A stretch of DNA of 64,000 nucleotides from Pseudomonas protegens (GCF_003363755.1 NZ_CP031396.1:5984501-6048500), one strand, 5' to 3'; positions 8,824 to 17,040 are shown, counted from the stretch's first letter. Numbers and translations are program-made. The notes: generated from the letters alone by a model not told the origin.

Positions 8824-8900
8824 GGGTTCCCGAGGTCAAGCCCTGGTGGAATCAGGGCTGGGCCAGTTGTGTGGTTGGTCACCTCGGGGCCCTCTTTTTC
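8824..8900 (+). ncRNA. Structured three-way-junction leader or terminator RNA upstream of folE
   Basis: CCCGAGGT (8829-8836) pairs perfectly with ACCTCGGG (8881-8888), extended by GGG (8824-8826) with CCC (8890-8892). Inside are two hairpins: AGCCCTG/CAGGGCT (8839-8845, 8853-8859), whose 7-nt loop contains GGA, and a weaker GGCCA/TGGTC (8861-8865, 8876-8880). A TCTTTTT tract follows immediately. The fold lies between the candidate promoter and the folE start, so it could be an attenuator or riboswitch-like leader, or the 3' end of a ~140-nt small RNA. No known RNA family was recognised. Confidence 0.45.
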
Positions 8901-8956
8901 CCCTTGGCGCGTGCAAGGATTTGCCCGCCTCATTCACTTTGCGGAACCTGTGCGCC

Positions 8957-9517
8957 ATGTACGATCCTCTCTCCGAGCATTTCCACTGCATTCTTCAGGG
9001 GCTGGGTGAAGATCCATCCCGCGAGGGCCTGCGCGATACCCCGCAGCGAGCGTCAAAGGCCTTGCGTTATCTGTGTCACGGTTACGACACCAGCCTCGAA
9101 GAGTTGGTCAACGGCGCGTTGTTCAGTTCCACCAGCGACGAGATGGTGATGGTTCAGGACATCGAGCTGTATTCCCTGTGCGAGCACCATCTGCTGCCCT
9201 TCATCGGTCAGGCCCATGTGGCTTACATCCCCACCGGCAAGGTGCTGGGGCTGTCCAAGGTGGCGCGGATCGTCGACATGTATGCGCGACGCCTGCAGAT
9301 CCAGGAAAACCTGACCCGGCAGATTGCCGAGGCGGTCCAGGAAGTGACCGGGGCGGCCGGGGTGGCGGTGGTCATCCAGGCACGGCACATGTGCATGATG
9401 ATGCGCGGGGTCGAGAAGCAGAACTCGCTGATGAACACCTCAGTGATGCTCGGGGCCTTTCGCGACTGCGCCAGTACCCGCCAGGAATTTCTCCAGCTGT
9501 TGCCCAGGCGGTCTTGA
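8957..9517 (+). CDS. folE: GTP cyclohydrolase I
   Basis: A 186-residue cytoplasmic enzyme converting GTP to dihydroneopterin triphosphate, the first step of folate/pterin synthesis. Zinc ligands are visible in LCEHHLLPF (Cys and His of the CEHH motif, about residues 76-84) and in ARHMCMMMRG (the second Cys, about 147). The TPQRASKAL and VLGLSKVARIVD motifs are typical. Full family length. The ATG at 8957 begins MYDPLSEHF; longer in-frame readings would start inside the structured leader. The gene directly abuts the chalcone-isomerase-like gene (stop codon next to start codon), so it heads a three-gene operon. Confidence 0.95.
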   Translation: MYDPLSEHFHCILQGLGEDPSREGLRDTPQRASKALRYLCHGYDTSLEELVNGALFSSTSDEMVMVQDIELYSLCEHHLLPFIGQAHVAYIPTGKVLGLSKVARIVDMYARRLQIQENLTRQIAEAVQEVTGAAGVAVVIQARHMCMMMRGVEKQNSLMNTSVMLGAFRDCASTRQEFLQLLPRRS

Positions 9518-10045
9518 ATGAACAGTATCCGGCGAGTGCTCGCGGCGCGGTTGTTGTGGCTGCTGGTGTTGTTCAGCGCCACCGCCAGTGCCGGCTGGCA
9601 AGAGTCGCTGCCCAATGCACGGCTGCTGGGCAGCGGTGAGTTCAGCTGGTTCGGCTTCAAGGTCTACAACGCCCGGCTCTGGGGCACGGCCTTGCCGTTG
9701 ACGGCCGACAGCCCCTTTGCCCTGGAGCTGACTTATCGGCGCACGATCCGTCGTGACGAGCTGGTGCAGACCAGCCTGGATGAGATCCAGCGTTTGTCCG
9801 GCACTGCAGTCAGCCCGGAGCAACTCAAGGATTGGCAGGCGCAGATGCAGCGCGCCTTCGTCGATGTCGAACCGGGCCAGCGCATCACCGGGGTGTTCCT
9901 GCCCGGTCGCGGGGTGCAGTTCTTTGTCGACCAGCGCTTGCAGCACGTGGTCGACGACGAGGCCTTCGCCCGAGCGTTCTTTGCCATCTGGCTCGACCCG
10001 CGCACCCGCAATCCGCAGTTGCGCGCACAACTGCTGGGCCGATAG
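9518..10045 (+). CDS. Chalcone isomerase-like periplasmic protein
   Basis: A 175-residue protein with a signal peptide (about residues 1-24, ending ATASA) and a chalcone-isomerase-like fold: GWQESLPNARLLGSGEFSWFGFKVYNARLW and the later ITGVFLPGRGVQFF and FFAIWLDPRTRNPQLRAQLLG segments are typical of the bacterial CHI_3-like family. Bacterial members are not true chalcone isomerases; their role is unknown, though they are often encoded beside DUF3833, cyclopropane-fatty-acid synthase and photolyase genes. The start codon touches the folE stop, so translation is likely coupled. Confidence 0.82.
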   Translation: MNSIRRVLAARLLWLLVLFSATASAGWQESLPNARLLGSGEFSWFGFKVYNARLWGTALPLTADSPFALELTYRRTIRRDELVQTSLDEIQRLSGTAVSPEQLKDWQAQMQRAFVDVEPGQRITGVFLPGRGVQFFVDQRLQHVVDDEAFARAFFAIWLDPRTRNPQLRAQLLGR

Positions 10046-10069
10046 CGGGCGCAGCACAGGAGATGTTCC

Positions 10070-10597
10070 ATGTTCAAGAAATACTTGCTGGTGCTGTGCC
10101 TTGGCCTGGTTGCTTGCAGCGACACCGACGTCAAGCAGTACCGTGACCAGAAGCCCGAGCTGGAACTGCGGCAGTTCTTCAGTGGCCGGGTCGAGGCCTG
10201 GGGCCTGTTCCAGAAGCGCTCCGGTGAGGTGATCAAGCGCTTCCATGTGCAGATCAACAGCCGCAGCGAAGGCGAGAAGTTCATCATGCATGAGGACTTT
10301 ACCTACAGCGATGGCACCCGCCAGACCCGGATCTGGACCCTGGTCCCGACGGGGCCCGGTCTGTGGCGCGGGACCGCCGACGACGTGGTCGGCGAGGCCC
10401 GGGGCGAAGTCTCCGGCAATGCCCTGCGCTGGCGTTACGTGCTCAACCTGCCGGTGGACGGCACCACCTATCAGGTGCATTTCGATGACTGGATGTACCT
10501 GTTGGACGAAAACACCCTGGCCAATCGTTCCTACATGACCAAGTTCGGTTTCGAGCTGGGGCAGGTGACCCTGTTCTTCCGCCGTCAGCCCGGCTGA
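10070..10597 (+). CDS. DUF3833 lipoprotein
   Basis: A 175-residue lipoprotein. The lipobox LVAC places the modified Cys at about residue 17, followed by SDTDVKQY. The mature part matches the DUF3833 style (LRQFFSGRVEAWGLFQKRSGEVIKRF, then DEDFTYSDGTRQTRIW-like and a C-terminal GDVTLFFRR-like end). The function is unknown; in several proteobacteria DUF3833 proteins travel with genes for photo-oxidative or membrane-lipid stress. It is 24 bp downstream of the chalcone-isomerase-like gene with CAGGAG upstream of the ATG, so it is the third gene of the folE operon. Confidence 0.8.
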   Translation: MFKKYLLVLCLGLVACSDTDVKQYRDQKPELELRQFFSGRVEAWGLFQKRSGEVIKRFHVQINSRSEGEKFIMHEDFTYSDGTRQTRIWTLVPTGPGLWRGTADDVVGEARGEVSGNALRWRYVLNLPVDGTTYQVHFDDWMYLLDENTLANRSYMTKFGFELGQVTLFFRRQPG

Positions 10598-10619
10598 GGC
10601 GCGCTGGCCGGCTCCGGAC

Positions 10620-11081
10620 TCAGGACGGGTCGTCGAGAAAGCGCCCGTGATGGTCGGGGCTGGGCAGCAGGCAGACGTCATGCCGGCCGAACCAGCGGTA
10701 GCGGTTGCCGGCGATACGGTCGTAGCCCCAGTCCCGCAGCGGCCGGGGAATCCAGCGCAACAGGCGCAGCCAGCACCAGGGGGCAGGCAGTTGCGCCATC
10801 AGGCGGATAAAGGCCTCGGAGCGTTGTGACAGCCCCTGGTCCTCGATCAGCAGCACGCTGTCGAACTGCTCGGTGGGCTGGCCGAACCATTTCAGCAGCG
10901 CCTGGCCCTGGGGTGATTGCATCGATGCCAGTTTGATACGCCGCTGGCGGTCGTGGCGGATGACGAAACGCACCGAGGCATTGCACAGCTTGCAGACCCC
11001 ATCGAACAGCAGCACCCGGTCGCCGGGTTGCAGGAAGGGGGGCTGGGTGTCGGGTTCGGGGGGTGTCGCAGCGCTGTTCAC
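10620..11081 (-). CDS. DCC-family (DUF393) thiol-disulfide oxidoreductase-like protein
   Basis: A 153-residue protein of the DCC/YuxK family. The signature LFDGVCKLCN at about residues 24-33 gives the CxxC pair, and RHDRQRRIKLASMQS and VLLIEDQGLSQRSEA continue the thioredoxin-like fold. The ILxxDWxYDxIAxNRYxxFG-like C-terminus (WGYDRIAGNRYRWFGRHD) is characteristic. The family is predicted to do thiol-disulfide chemistry but is poorly characterised. It converges on the folE operon (22 bp between ends). DCC proteins are also frequent neighbours of photolyase and DUF3833 genes. Confidence 0.85.
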   Translation of the reverse strand: MNSAATPPEPDTQPPFLQPGDRVLLFDGVCKLCNASVRFVIRHDRQRRIKLASMQSPQGQALLKWFGQPTEQFDSVLLIEDQGLSQRSEAFIRLMAQLPAPWCWLRLLRWIPRPLRDWGYDRIAGNRYRWFGRHDVCLLPSPDHHGRFLDDPS

Positions 11082-11238
11082 GGGGCCACCTTGGGCGGGA
11101 AATCGATACCTGCAGCAGGCGTCGCAAGGGTCTGGAGTGGCAGCAGCATACTCGCCTTCAGGGTGAAAAATCAGGCTTGGGTGGCTGTGCTGAAACCTCT
11201 AAGCTGAGCCCTTGCGTCAATTCGTCGTGGAAATCCCC

Positions 11239-12558
11239 GTGAAATTCAGCCTACCGAAAGTTGCCACCGCCCCCTTTTGTCCGCCGGAGGTGGCGGGCTC
11301 CGTGTCCGTCGATCCCAGCGCTTCGCTGTTCAAGCGCCTGCTGCGTTTTGCCGGCCCCGGGTTGCTGATTTCCATCGGCTACATGGACCCGGGCAACTGG
11401 GCCACCGCCATCGAGGCGGGGTCGCGCTATGGCTACAACCTGCTGTTCGTGGTGTTGCTGGCAAGCCTGGCGGGGATGGCGGTGCAATGTCTGTGCTCAC
11501 GCCTGGGTATCGCCACCGGGCGCGACCTGGCGCAACTGTGCCGGGAGCGCTACAGCCGCCGTTCGGCCCGGGCCCAGTGGCTGGCGGCCGAGGTGTCGAT
11601 CATCGCCACCGACCTGGCCGAAGTGCTGGGATGTGCCCTGGCGTTCCACCTGCTGCTGGGGGTGTCCCTGAGCACCGGGATTGTCATCACCGCCTTCGAC
11701 ACCTTGCTGGTGCTGGCCTTGCAGAACCGCGGTTTTCGCCGGCTGGAAGCGATCATGCTGGCGCTGGTGGCGACCATCGGCGTGTGTTTCTTCATTGAAC
11801 TGCTGCTGATCAAACCCTATTGGCCGGACGTGGCCCGGGGCTTCACCCCGTCGCTCTCGGCCATCAGCGACGCCGCACCGCTGTACCTGGCGATTGGCAT
11901 CCTCGGCGCCACGGTGATGCCCCACAACCTCTACCTGCACACCTCGGTGGTGCAGACCCGCTTGATCGGCCAGGACCGGGCCAGTCGTGCCGACGCCATC
12001 AAGCTGGCGCGCATCGACACCATCGGCTCCCTGGCCCTGGCACTGCTGGTGAACGCGGCGATCCTGATCCTCGCCGCCGCGGCCTTCCACAACACCGGCC
12101 ACAGCGACGTGGTGGAGATCCAGGATGCCTACCACCTGCTCGACCCACTGGTGGGCGGAGCCCTGGCCAGCGTGCTGTTCGGCGTGGCGCTGCTGGCCTC
12201 GGGGCAGAGCTCGACCTTCACCGGGACCATTGCCGGGCAGGTGATCATGGAGGGTTACCTGAACCTGCGGATTCCCTGCTGGCAACGGCGCCTGATCACC
12301 CGCGGGCTGGCGCTGATCCCGGCGTTCATTGGCGTCTGGCTGCTGGGGGATGGCGCAGTGGGCCAACTGCTGGTGTTGAGCCAGGTGGTGCTGAGCCTGC
12401 AACTGCCGTTTGCCTTGTACCCGCTGATCCGCATGACCAACGACCGGCGCCTGATGGGCGAATTCGTCAACCGTTGGCCGACGCGATGGCTGGCCTGGAG
12501 CCTGTTTGCTGTCATCAGCGCAGCCAACGCCTGGCTGATCGCTCAACTCTTCCTGTAG
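11239..12558 (+). CDS. mntH: Nramp-family divalent metal transporter (MntH)
   Basis: About 439 residues with eleven or so transmembrane helices. The Nramp metal-binding signature DPGN is seen in GYMDPGNWATAIEAG (TM1) and the MPHN motif in GATVMPHNLYLHTS (TM6). The transporter imports Mn2+ and related divalent metals by proton symport across the inner membrane. The GTG at 11239 (reading MKFSLPK) is preferred, with GTGGAA upstream; a TTG at 11212 is also open. The stop codon lies inside a REP palindrome. No MntR box was recognised in the upstream region. Confidence 0.92.
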   Translation: MKFSLPKVATAPFCPPEVAGSVSVDPSASLFKRLLRFAGPGLLISIGYMDPGNWATAIEAGSRYGYNLLFVVLLASLAGMAVQCLCSRLGIATGRDLAQLCRERYSRRSARAQWLAAEVSIIATDLAEVLGCALAFHLLLGVSLSTGIVITAFDTLLVLALQNRGFRRLEAIMLALVATIGVCFFIELLLIKPYWPDVARGFTPSLSAISDAAPLYLAIGILGATVMPHNLYLHTSVVQTRLIGQDRASRADAIKLARIDTIGSLALALLVNAAILILAAAAFHNTGHSDVVEIQDAYHLLDPLVGGALASVLFGVALLASGQSSTFTGTIAGQVIMEGYLNLRIPCWQRRLITRGLALIPAFIGVWLLGDGAVGQLLVLSQVVLSLQLPFALYPLIRMTNDRRLMGEFVNRWPTRWLAWSLFAVISAANAWLIAQLFL

Positions 12559-12636
12559 GAGCCGGCTGGCCGGCGAAGGGGCCGCTGAGTCTTGTGCAGG
12601 GCTTGCCGGCGCTTTCGCTGGCAAGCCAGCTCCTAG
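12555..12636. repeat. Inverted pair of REP palindromes (GTAGGAGC type)
   Basis: TGTAGGAGCCGGCTGGCCGGCG at the left is mirrored by CGCTGGCAAGCCAGCTCCTA at the right, about 40 bp apart: a REPIN-like doublet of the kind scattered through Pseudomonas genomes. It includes the mntH stop codon and lies between mntH and the convergent LysR gene, where it may act as a transcription end or RNA-stability element. Confidence 0.8.
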
Positions 12637-12638
12637 GG

Positions 12639-13586
12639 TTACGGGGCGGGGGCGCGGCGATCCCAATAGGGCTCCGGGCCGAATTTCTCGACGAAGAAGT
12701 CGATCACCGTGCGCACTTTCAGTGAGAGGCGCCGGCTGCCGGGCCAAAGGGCGGCAATCTGCTGCGGCTCGAGGCTGGTGGCCACGTCGAAGTCTTCGAA
12801 CAAGGCCACCAGGCGGCCTTGATGCAGGGCCTCGCCAATCAGCCAGGAAGGAAACATCACCAGCCCCAGGCCCTGTTCGGCGGCCTGGGTCAGGGTGTCG
12901 GCGTGGTTGCCGGTCAGGGGGCCCTTGACGCTGTAGGGCGTCCAGTCTTCCCGGCCCCGGCGAAAGAACCAGCGCTGCTGGCCGGTTTCGCCCTTGTAGG
13001 CGAGGCACTGGTGCTGCTGCAACTGCTGCGGGTGCTGTGGCGTGCCATGGCGTTCCAGATAGGCGGGGCTGGCCGCCACCCGGTAGCGCTGCGGGGCCAG
13101 CAGGCGTGCCTGCATCGAGGAATCTTCCAGGGTGCCGATGCGAAACAGCAGGTCGGTGCCGTCCTGCAAAGGATCGATGTAGTTGTCGGTCTGCTGGATG
13201 TCCAGTTGCAGTTTGGGGTGGCGGCCCAGTAGCTCGCCCAGCCAGGGCGCCAGGTGTCGCTGGCCAAACACCACTGGGGCATTGATCCGCACCAGCCCGG
13301 CCGGTTCGTCCTGCTGTTCCTGCAGCGCCTGTTCGGCTTCTTCCCATTGCGCCAGCACCCGCCGCGCATGGTGGCCCAGCAAGCGCCCGGCCTCGGTGGG
13401 GCTGACGGCGCGGGTGTGGCGATAAAGCAACTGCTGGCCCAGGGCCTGTTCCATGAGCTGGATCTGCCGCGAGATGGACGAAGGCGCCAGCCCCTCGCGG
13501 CGTGCCACGGCGGAAAAACTGCCCTGGTCGAGCACCGCGATGAACAGGCGCAGGGCCTTGAAGCCCAGGTCGTTGAAGCCTTGCAT
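12639..13586 (-). CDS. LysR-family transcriptional regulator
   Basis: A 315-residue regulator. The N-terminal winged helix-turn-helix (about residues 5-65) contains LDQGSFSAVARREGLAPSSISRQIQ, and the rest is a LysR substrate-binding domain with LLFRIGTLEDSSM at about 135. It is most like the single-target activators/repressors that sit divergent from transporter genes. It is divergent from the YdcZ-like transporter pair (114 bp between starts), which is its most likely target. The inducer is unknown. Confidence 0.9.
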   Translation of the reverse strand: MQGFNDLGFKALRLFIAVLDQGSFSAVARREGLAPSSISRQIQLMEQALGQQLLYRHTRAVSPTEAGRLLGHHARRVLAQWEEAEQALQEQQDEPAGLVRINAPVVFGQRHLAPWLGELLGRHPKLQLDIQQTDNYIDPLQDGTDLLFRIGTLEDSSMQARLLAPQRYRVAASPAYLERHGTPQHPQQLQQHQCLAYKGETGQQRWFFRRGREDWTPYSVKGPLTGNHADTLTQAAEQGLGLVMFPSWLIGEALHQGRLVALFEDFDVATSLEPQQIAALWPGSRRLSLKVRTVIDFFVEKFGPEPYWDRRAPAP

Positions 13587-13700
13587 AGGAAATCCTTGCT
13601 GTGCGTTTTACGCAAAGGTGTTGTCGGCATGCTCCCATTTATCGCAAAGAGGGCGCAATCGATAATGCCCGCCATTCCTTGATCCCCAAGCAGGTGTTGT

Positions 13701-14204
13701 ATGTCCTCCAATGTGTTAGATCCAGTGCTGCCGACTCCGGCGGCCCAGGTTGAACCCCGCGCTGGCTGGCAGCGCTTGATGTTGTTGCCCCTGGTGATTC
13801 TGGCGGGCATGGGCCTGTCGGTGGAGGCCGGCTTGCTCGGCCCGCTGGGCGCCCAGGTCGGGCATTTGTGGGCGACCTTGAGCATCTTCGGCGTGGGCAC
13901 GGCATTGCTGTTTCTGCTGCTGTTGTTCAGCGGTCCGCAGCCGGGGCCGGCCTTCAGCCAACTGCCGCGCTGGCAATTGCTCGGCGGGGTGCTGGGACCG
14001 ATCTACGTGGTGGTGCTGACCCTGGCCACGCCCCATATCGGCATTGCCATGACCATGATCGCGATCCTCTCCGGGCAGGTGGGCAAGAGCGTGCTGATCG
14101 ACCATTTCGGCTGGTTCGGCAGCGCCCGCAAGCCGGTCAATGGCGAACGCTGGCTGGCCCTGGTGCTGATTGTCGTGGCCCTGATCCTGATCGCCCGAGG
14201 TTGA
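13701..14204 (+). CDS. YdcZ/DUF606 half-size DMT transporter, first subunit
   Basis: A 167-residue protein with five transmembrane helices after a 25-residue polar N-terminus. It carries the DUF606 features FSQLPRWQLLGGVLGPIYVVVLTLATPHIG and GQVGKSVLIDHFGWFG. Such five-helix proteins of the drug/metabolite superfamily act as dimers, here probably with the next gene product, which shares the same IGxAxTxxxxIxGQ...LIDxFGWFG pattern. The substrate is unknown. The next start follows the stop codon by two bases. Confidence 0.85.
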   Translation: MSSNVLDPVLPTPAAQVEPRAGWQRLMLLPLVILAGMGLSVEAGLLGPLGAQVGHLWATLSIFGVGTALLFLLLLFSGPQPGPAFSQLPRWQLLGGVLGPIYVVVLTLATPHIGIAMTMIAILSGQVGKSVLIDHFGWFGSARKPVNGERWLALVLIVVALILIARG

Positions 14205-14206
14205 AC

Positions 14207-14656
14207 ATGAACCTGATTCTTTTGCTGGTCCTGGTGGTGGCTGCGGGTGCGGTGCTCAGTGTGCAAGCGGCGATCAACGGCCGCCTGGGTGAAAGCGTGG
14301 GGGTGTTGCGCAGCAGCCTGCTGACCTTTGCCGTGGGTGCCCTGATCACCGGGCTGCTGATAGTGTTTTTCCAGCCCCCTCAGGCCATGAGCCTGTTGCA
14401 GGCGCCGAAATGGCAACTCACTGGCGCGCTGTTTGGCGTGGTCTACATGCTGGTGATGGTCGGCGCGGTGCCTCGGGTCGGCACCGCGGTGGCCACGGTG
14501 GCGGTGATCCTCGGACAACTGGCCATGGGCATGCTGATCGACAACTTCGGCTGGTTCGGCAACCCGGCCATCGAGCTGTCGTCCAACCGCCTGCTGGCGC
14601 TGCTGTGCCTGGCCCTGGCGCTGTTGTTCATGTACCGCAGCAAGGCACGGCCCTGA
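14207..14656 (+). CDS. YdcZ/DUF606 half-size DMT transporter, second subunit
   Basis: A 149-residue paralogue of the preceding gene with five helices: NGRLGESVGVLRSSLLTFAVG, PKWQLTGALFGVVYMLVMVGAVPRVG and GQLAMGMLIDNFGWFG align with its partner. Two tandem half-transporters suggest a heterodimer. It is translated from an ATG two bases after the upstream stop codon, so they are coupled. Control is probably by the divergent LysR protein. Confidence 0.85.
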   Translation: MNLILLLVLVVAAGAVLSVQAAINGRLGESVGVLRSSLLTFAVGALITGLLIVFFQPPQAMSLLQAPKWQLTGALFGVVYMLVMVGAVPRVGTAVATVAVILGQLAMGMLIDNFGWFGNPAIELSSNRLLALLCLALALLFMYRSKARP

Positions 14657-14659
14657 GCT

Positions 14660-14754
14660 GCAAGTGGCAGGCCGCAGGCCACACGCCACTCGCCACACGC
14701 CACACGCCACAAGTTTCCAGCTTCCAGCTTCCAGCTCGGAGCTTGTCGCTTAGC
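14660..14754. repeat. Short tandem repeats (7-bp CACACGC-like and TTCCAGC)
   Basis: The interval between the YdcZ pair and glcF holds several imperfect copies of GCCACAC/GCCACTC followed by three TTCCAGC copies and GAGCTTG. It resembles the heptamer-rich intergenic spacers of fluorescent pseudomonads; a related (TTGCCGC)n tract lies at 30545-30610. No gene is seen here. Confidence 0.7.
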
Positions 14755-14784
14755 TCAGCTCAGCGCGTCTTCCAGCACCTCGAT

Positions 14785-15972
14785 CTAGTGGCGGACCGGG
14801 GTGCGGCCGGCGCCATCGAGGTGGGTCTGGCAGCCGATGTTGGCGGTGACGATCAACTCCGGCTGGCCGCTTTCCAGGGCCCGCAGTTTGTCGTCCCGCA
14901 GTTGCCGCGCCAGCACCGGCTGGGTCAGTGAATAGGTGCCCGCCGAGCCGCAGCACAGGTGGCTGTCGGGCACGGCAGTGAGGTTGAAGCCCAGGCGCTG
15001 CAGCAGGCTTTCCACGGCGCCGCCGAGCTTTTGCGCGTGCTGCAGGGTACAGGGGCAGTGGAAGGCCAGACGCTGTTCGCTGTGGGCGCCGAGCTGCTCC
15101 AGGGGTTCGGCGCGCAACACTTCCACCAGGTCCCGGGCCAGGGTGCTGACCTGCCGGGCCTTGTCGCGGTAGGCCGGGTCATGGGCCAGCAGGTGCTGGT
15201 AATCCTTGATGAAGGCGCCGCAGCCGCTGGCGGTCTGGATGATCGCCTCGGCGCCCTGTTGCAGGTGCGGCCACCAGGCGTCGATGTTGCGTCGGGCGCG
15301 CTGCAGGCCGGCTTCCTGGGCGTCCAGGTGATAGTCCACGGCGCCGCAGCAGCCGGCCTCGGCGACCGGCTGCACGCTGATGCCCAGGCGATCGAGGACT
15401 CGCGCCGCCGCGGCATTGGTATTGGGCGACAGCCCCGGTTGCACGCAGCCTTCGAGCAACAGCACGCGCCGTGCATGGCGCAGGGGCGGACGCGGCTTGG
15501 CGCTGGGCAACTGGCGCGGCAGCTTGTCCTGCAGCGCCTGGGGCAGCAGCGGACGCAGGCGGCTGCCGCCCTGGATCAGGGCCTTGAACAGCTGCGGGTT
15601 GGCACTCAGCGCTCGCAGCCCGCGGCGCAGCAGTTGCTGGCCGGCGGGCCGGGGCAGGGCGGCATCCACCACGGCGCGGCCGATGTCCAGCAGGTGGTGA
15701 TAATCGACCCCGGACGGGCAGGTGGTTTCGCAGTTGCGGCACGTCAGGCAGCGGTCCAGGTGTTGCTGGACCTGTGCGGTGGCGGTGGCGCCTTCGAGCA
15801 CCTGCTTGATCAGGTAGATGCGCCCGCGGGGGCCATCCAGTTCGTCGCCCAGCAACTGGTAGGTGGGGCAGGTGGCGTTGCAGAAACCGCAGTGCACGCA
15901 GCTGCGCAGGATGCGCTCGGCTTCGGCGGCCCGGGGCAGTTGCCGGGCCTCGGGGCTGAGGGTGGTCTGCAT
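14785..15972 (-). CDS. glcF: Glycolate oxidase iron-sulfur subunit, C-terminus cut by an amber codon
   Basis: A 395-residue Fe-S subunit of the membrane-associated glycolate dehydrogenase GlcDEF. Two ferredoxin-type clusters are visible: CVHCGFCNATCPTY (about residues 26-39) and CLTCRNCETTCPSG (about 73-86), plus two CCG/CCGSA heterodisulfide-reductase-type segments (GCCGAVDYH and LCCGSAGTY). Oddity: the frame stops at TAG (14785-14787) after TPVRH, where a Trp codon (TGG) is expected; reading on gives IEVLEDALS and a TGA at 14755. So about 10 C-terminal residues are lost by a single base change. It may still function. It is 3 bp after glcE. Confidence 0.9.
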   Translation of the reverse strand: MQTTLSPEARQLPRAAEAERILRSCVHCGFCNATCPTYQLLGDELDGPRGRIYLIKQVLEGATATAQVQQHLDRCLTCRNCETTCPSGVDYHHLLDIGRAVVDAALPRPAGQQLLRRGLRALSANPQLFKALIQGGSRLRPLLPQALQDKLPRQLPSAKPRPPLRHARRVLLLEGCVQPGLSPNTNAAAARVLDRLGISVQPVAEAGCCGAVDYHLDAQEAGLQRARRNIDAWWPHLQQGAEAIIQTASGCGAFIKDYQHLLAHDPAYRDKARQVSTLARDLVEVLRAEPLEQLGAHSEQRLAFHCPCTLQHAQKLGGAVESLLQRLGFNLTAVPDSHLCCGSAGTYSLTQPVLARQLRDDKLRALESGQPELIVTANIGCQTHLDGAGRTPVRH

Positions 15973-15975
15973 GGT

Positions 15976-17040
15976 CTAGAGCTCCGCGTAGAGTCGGCCG
16001 GGGTTGAAGATCCCTTGCGGGTCCAGCTGCGCCTTGAGCCGCTGGTGGTAATGCAGCAGGGTCGGCGCCAGGGGCTGGAACGGGCTGTCCTGCAGGCCGT
16101 GGCTGTAGCAGCTGGCGTGGCCGCCAACGGCGCTGACGGCGGCGCGGATCTCGCTGGCTGGTGCAGCGGTTTTCAGCCAGCGCTGGGCGCCGCCCCAGTC
16201 CAGCAGTTGTTCGCCGGGCAGTGCCAGCAGCGGCGTGTTGTGTGGCAGTGACAGGCGCCACAGCGGCAGGCCGGGGTTGAAGAAGTCCAGCTGCTGTTCA
16301 TTGAGCTGGCTCCAGTAGCCCGAATCCAGAGGCTCGCCGCCCAGGCGCTCATGGGCCGCTGCCACCGAGCCTTCGCCGCCTTCCAGGCGCAGGTGCAGGC
16401 GCTCGCCGTCGTGGCAGGCGGCGCTGATCGGCAAGGGCTGTTGGCCCCATTCGGCCAGTTGCGCGAGGGCGCGCCGGCGGTCCATTTCCAGGCTCAGGCT
16501 CAGGCATTGCCGGGGCTTGGGCAGGACCTTCAGCGAGACTTCGGTGATCAGCCCCAGGCAGCCGTAGCTGCCGGCCATCAGCCGCGACAGGTCGTAACCG
16601 GCGACGTTCTTCATCACCTCGCCACCAAAGCGCAGGTGCTGGCCGCTGCCGCTGATGATCCGGGTGCCGAGGACGAAATCCCGTACCGCGCCGGCCCAGG
16701 GTCGACGCGGTCCGGACAGGCCGCTGGCGAGCATGCCGCCCAGGGTGGCCCCAGCGCCGAACGATGGCGGCTCGCAGGGCAGCATCTGCCCGGCGGCCTC
16801 CAGGGCGGCGTGCAACTCACTGAGCGGGGTGCCGGCCCGGGCGCTGATCACCAGCTCCGTGGGGTCGTAGCTGACGATGCCGCGATGGCTGCGGGTATCG
16901 AGTATTTCCCCAGCGCACTCGCGGCCGAGAAAGGCTTTGCTGTTGGAGCCCTGGATGCGCAGCGGGGTGCTGTCCTGCAAGGCATTGCGGACCTGTTCCA
17001 GCAGCGCGGCGCTGGCATCGCCGTCGGGAGGCGCCGTCAT
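15976..17040 (-). CDS. glcE: Glycolate oxidase FAD-binding subunit
   Basis: A 354-residue subunit of glycolate dehydrogenase. The N-terminal two thirds form a PCMH-type FAD-binding domain (IVSYDPTELVISARAGTPLSEL at about residues 54-75; GGMLASGLSGPRRPWAGAVRDFVLG at about 100-125; NVAGYDLSRLMAGSYGCLGLI at about 150). With GlcD and GlcF it oxidises glycolate to glyoxylate at the inner membrane. Its ATG overlaps the glcD stop (ATGA-type overlap), and glcF follows 3 bp later, so the three are one transcript. Confidence 0.93.
   Translation of the reverse strand: MTAPPDGDASAALLEQVRNALQDSTPLRIQGSNSKAFLGRECAGEILDTRSHRGIVSYDPTELVISARAGTPLSELHAALEAAGQMLPCEPPSFGAGATLGGMLASGLSGPRRPWAGAVRDFVLGTRIISGSGQHLRFGGEVMKNVAGYDLSRLMAGSYGCLGLITEVSLKVLPKPRQCLSLSLEMDRRRALAQLAEWGQQPLPISAACHDGERLHLRLEGGEGSVAAAHERLGGEPLDSGYWSQLNEQQLDFFNPGLPLWRLSLPHNTPLLALPGEQLLDWGGAQRWLKTAAPASEIRAAVSAVGGHASCYSHGLQDSPFQPLAPTLLHYHQRLKAQLDPQGIFNPGRLYAEL

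Noticed and set aside
12555..12636. Riboswitch downstream of mntH
   Set aside because: The structure is a REP doublet shared with other places in the window and lies after the stop codon.
14959..16251. A 430-residue open frame antisense to glcF/glcE
   Set aside because: It is the complement of well-supported glc genes and is low-complexity (Gly/Gln/Ala-rich).
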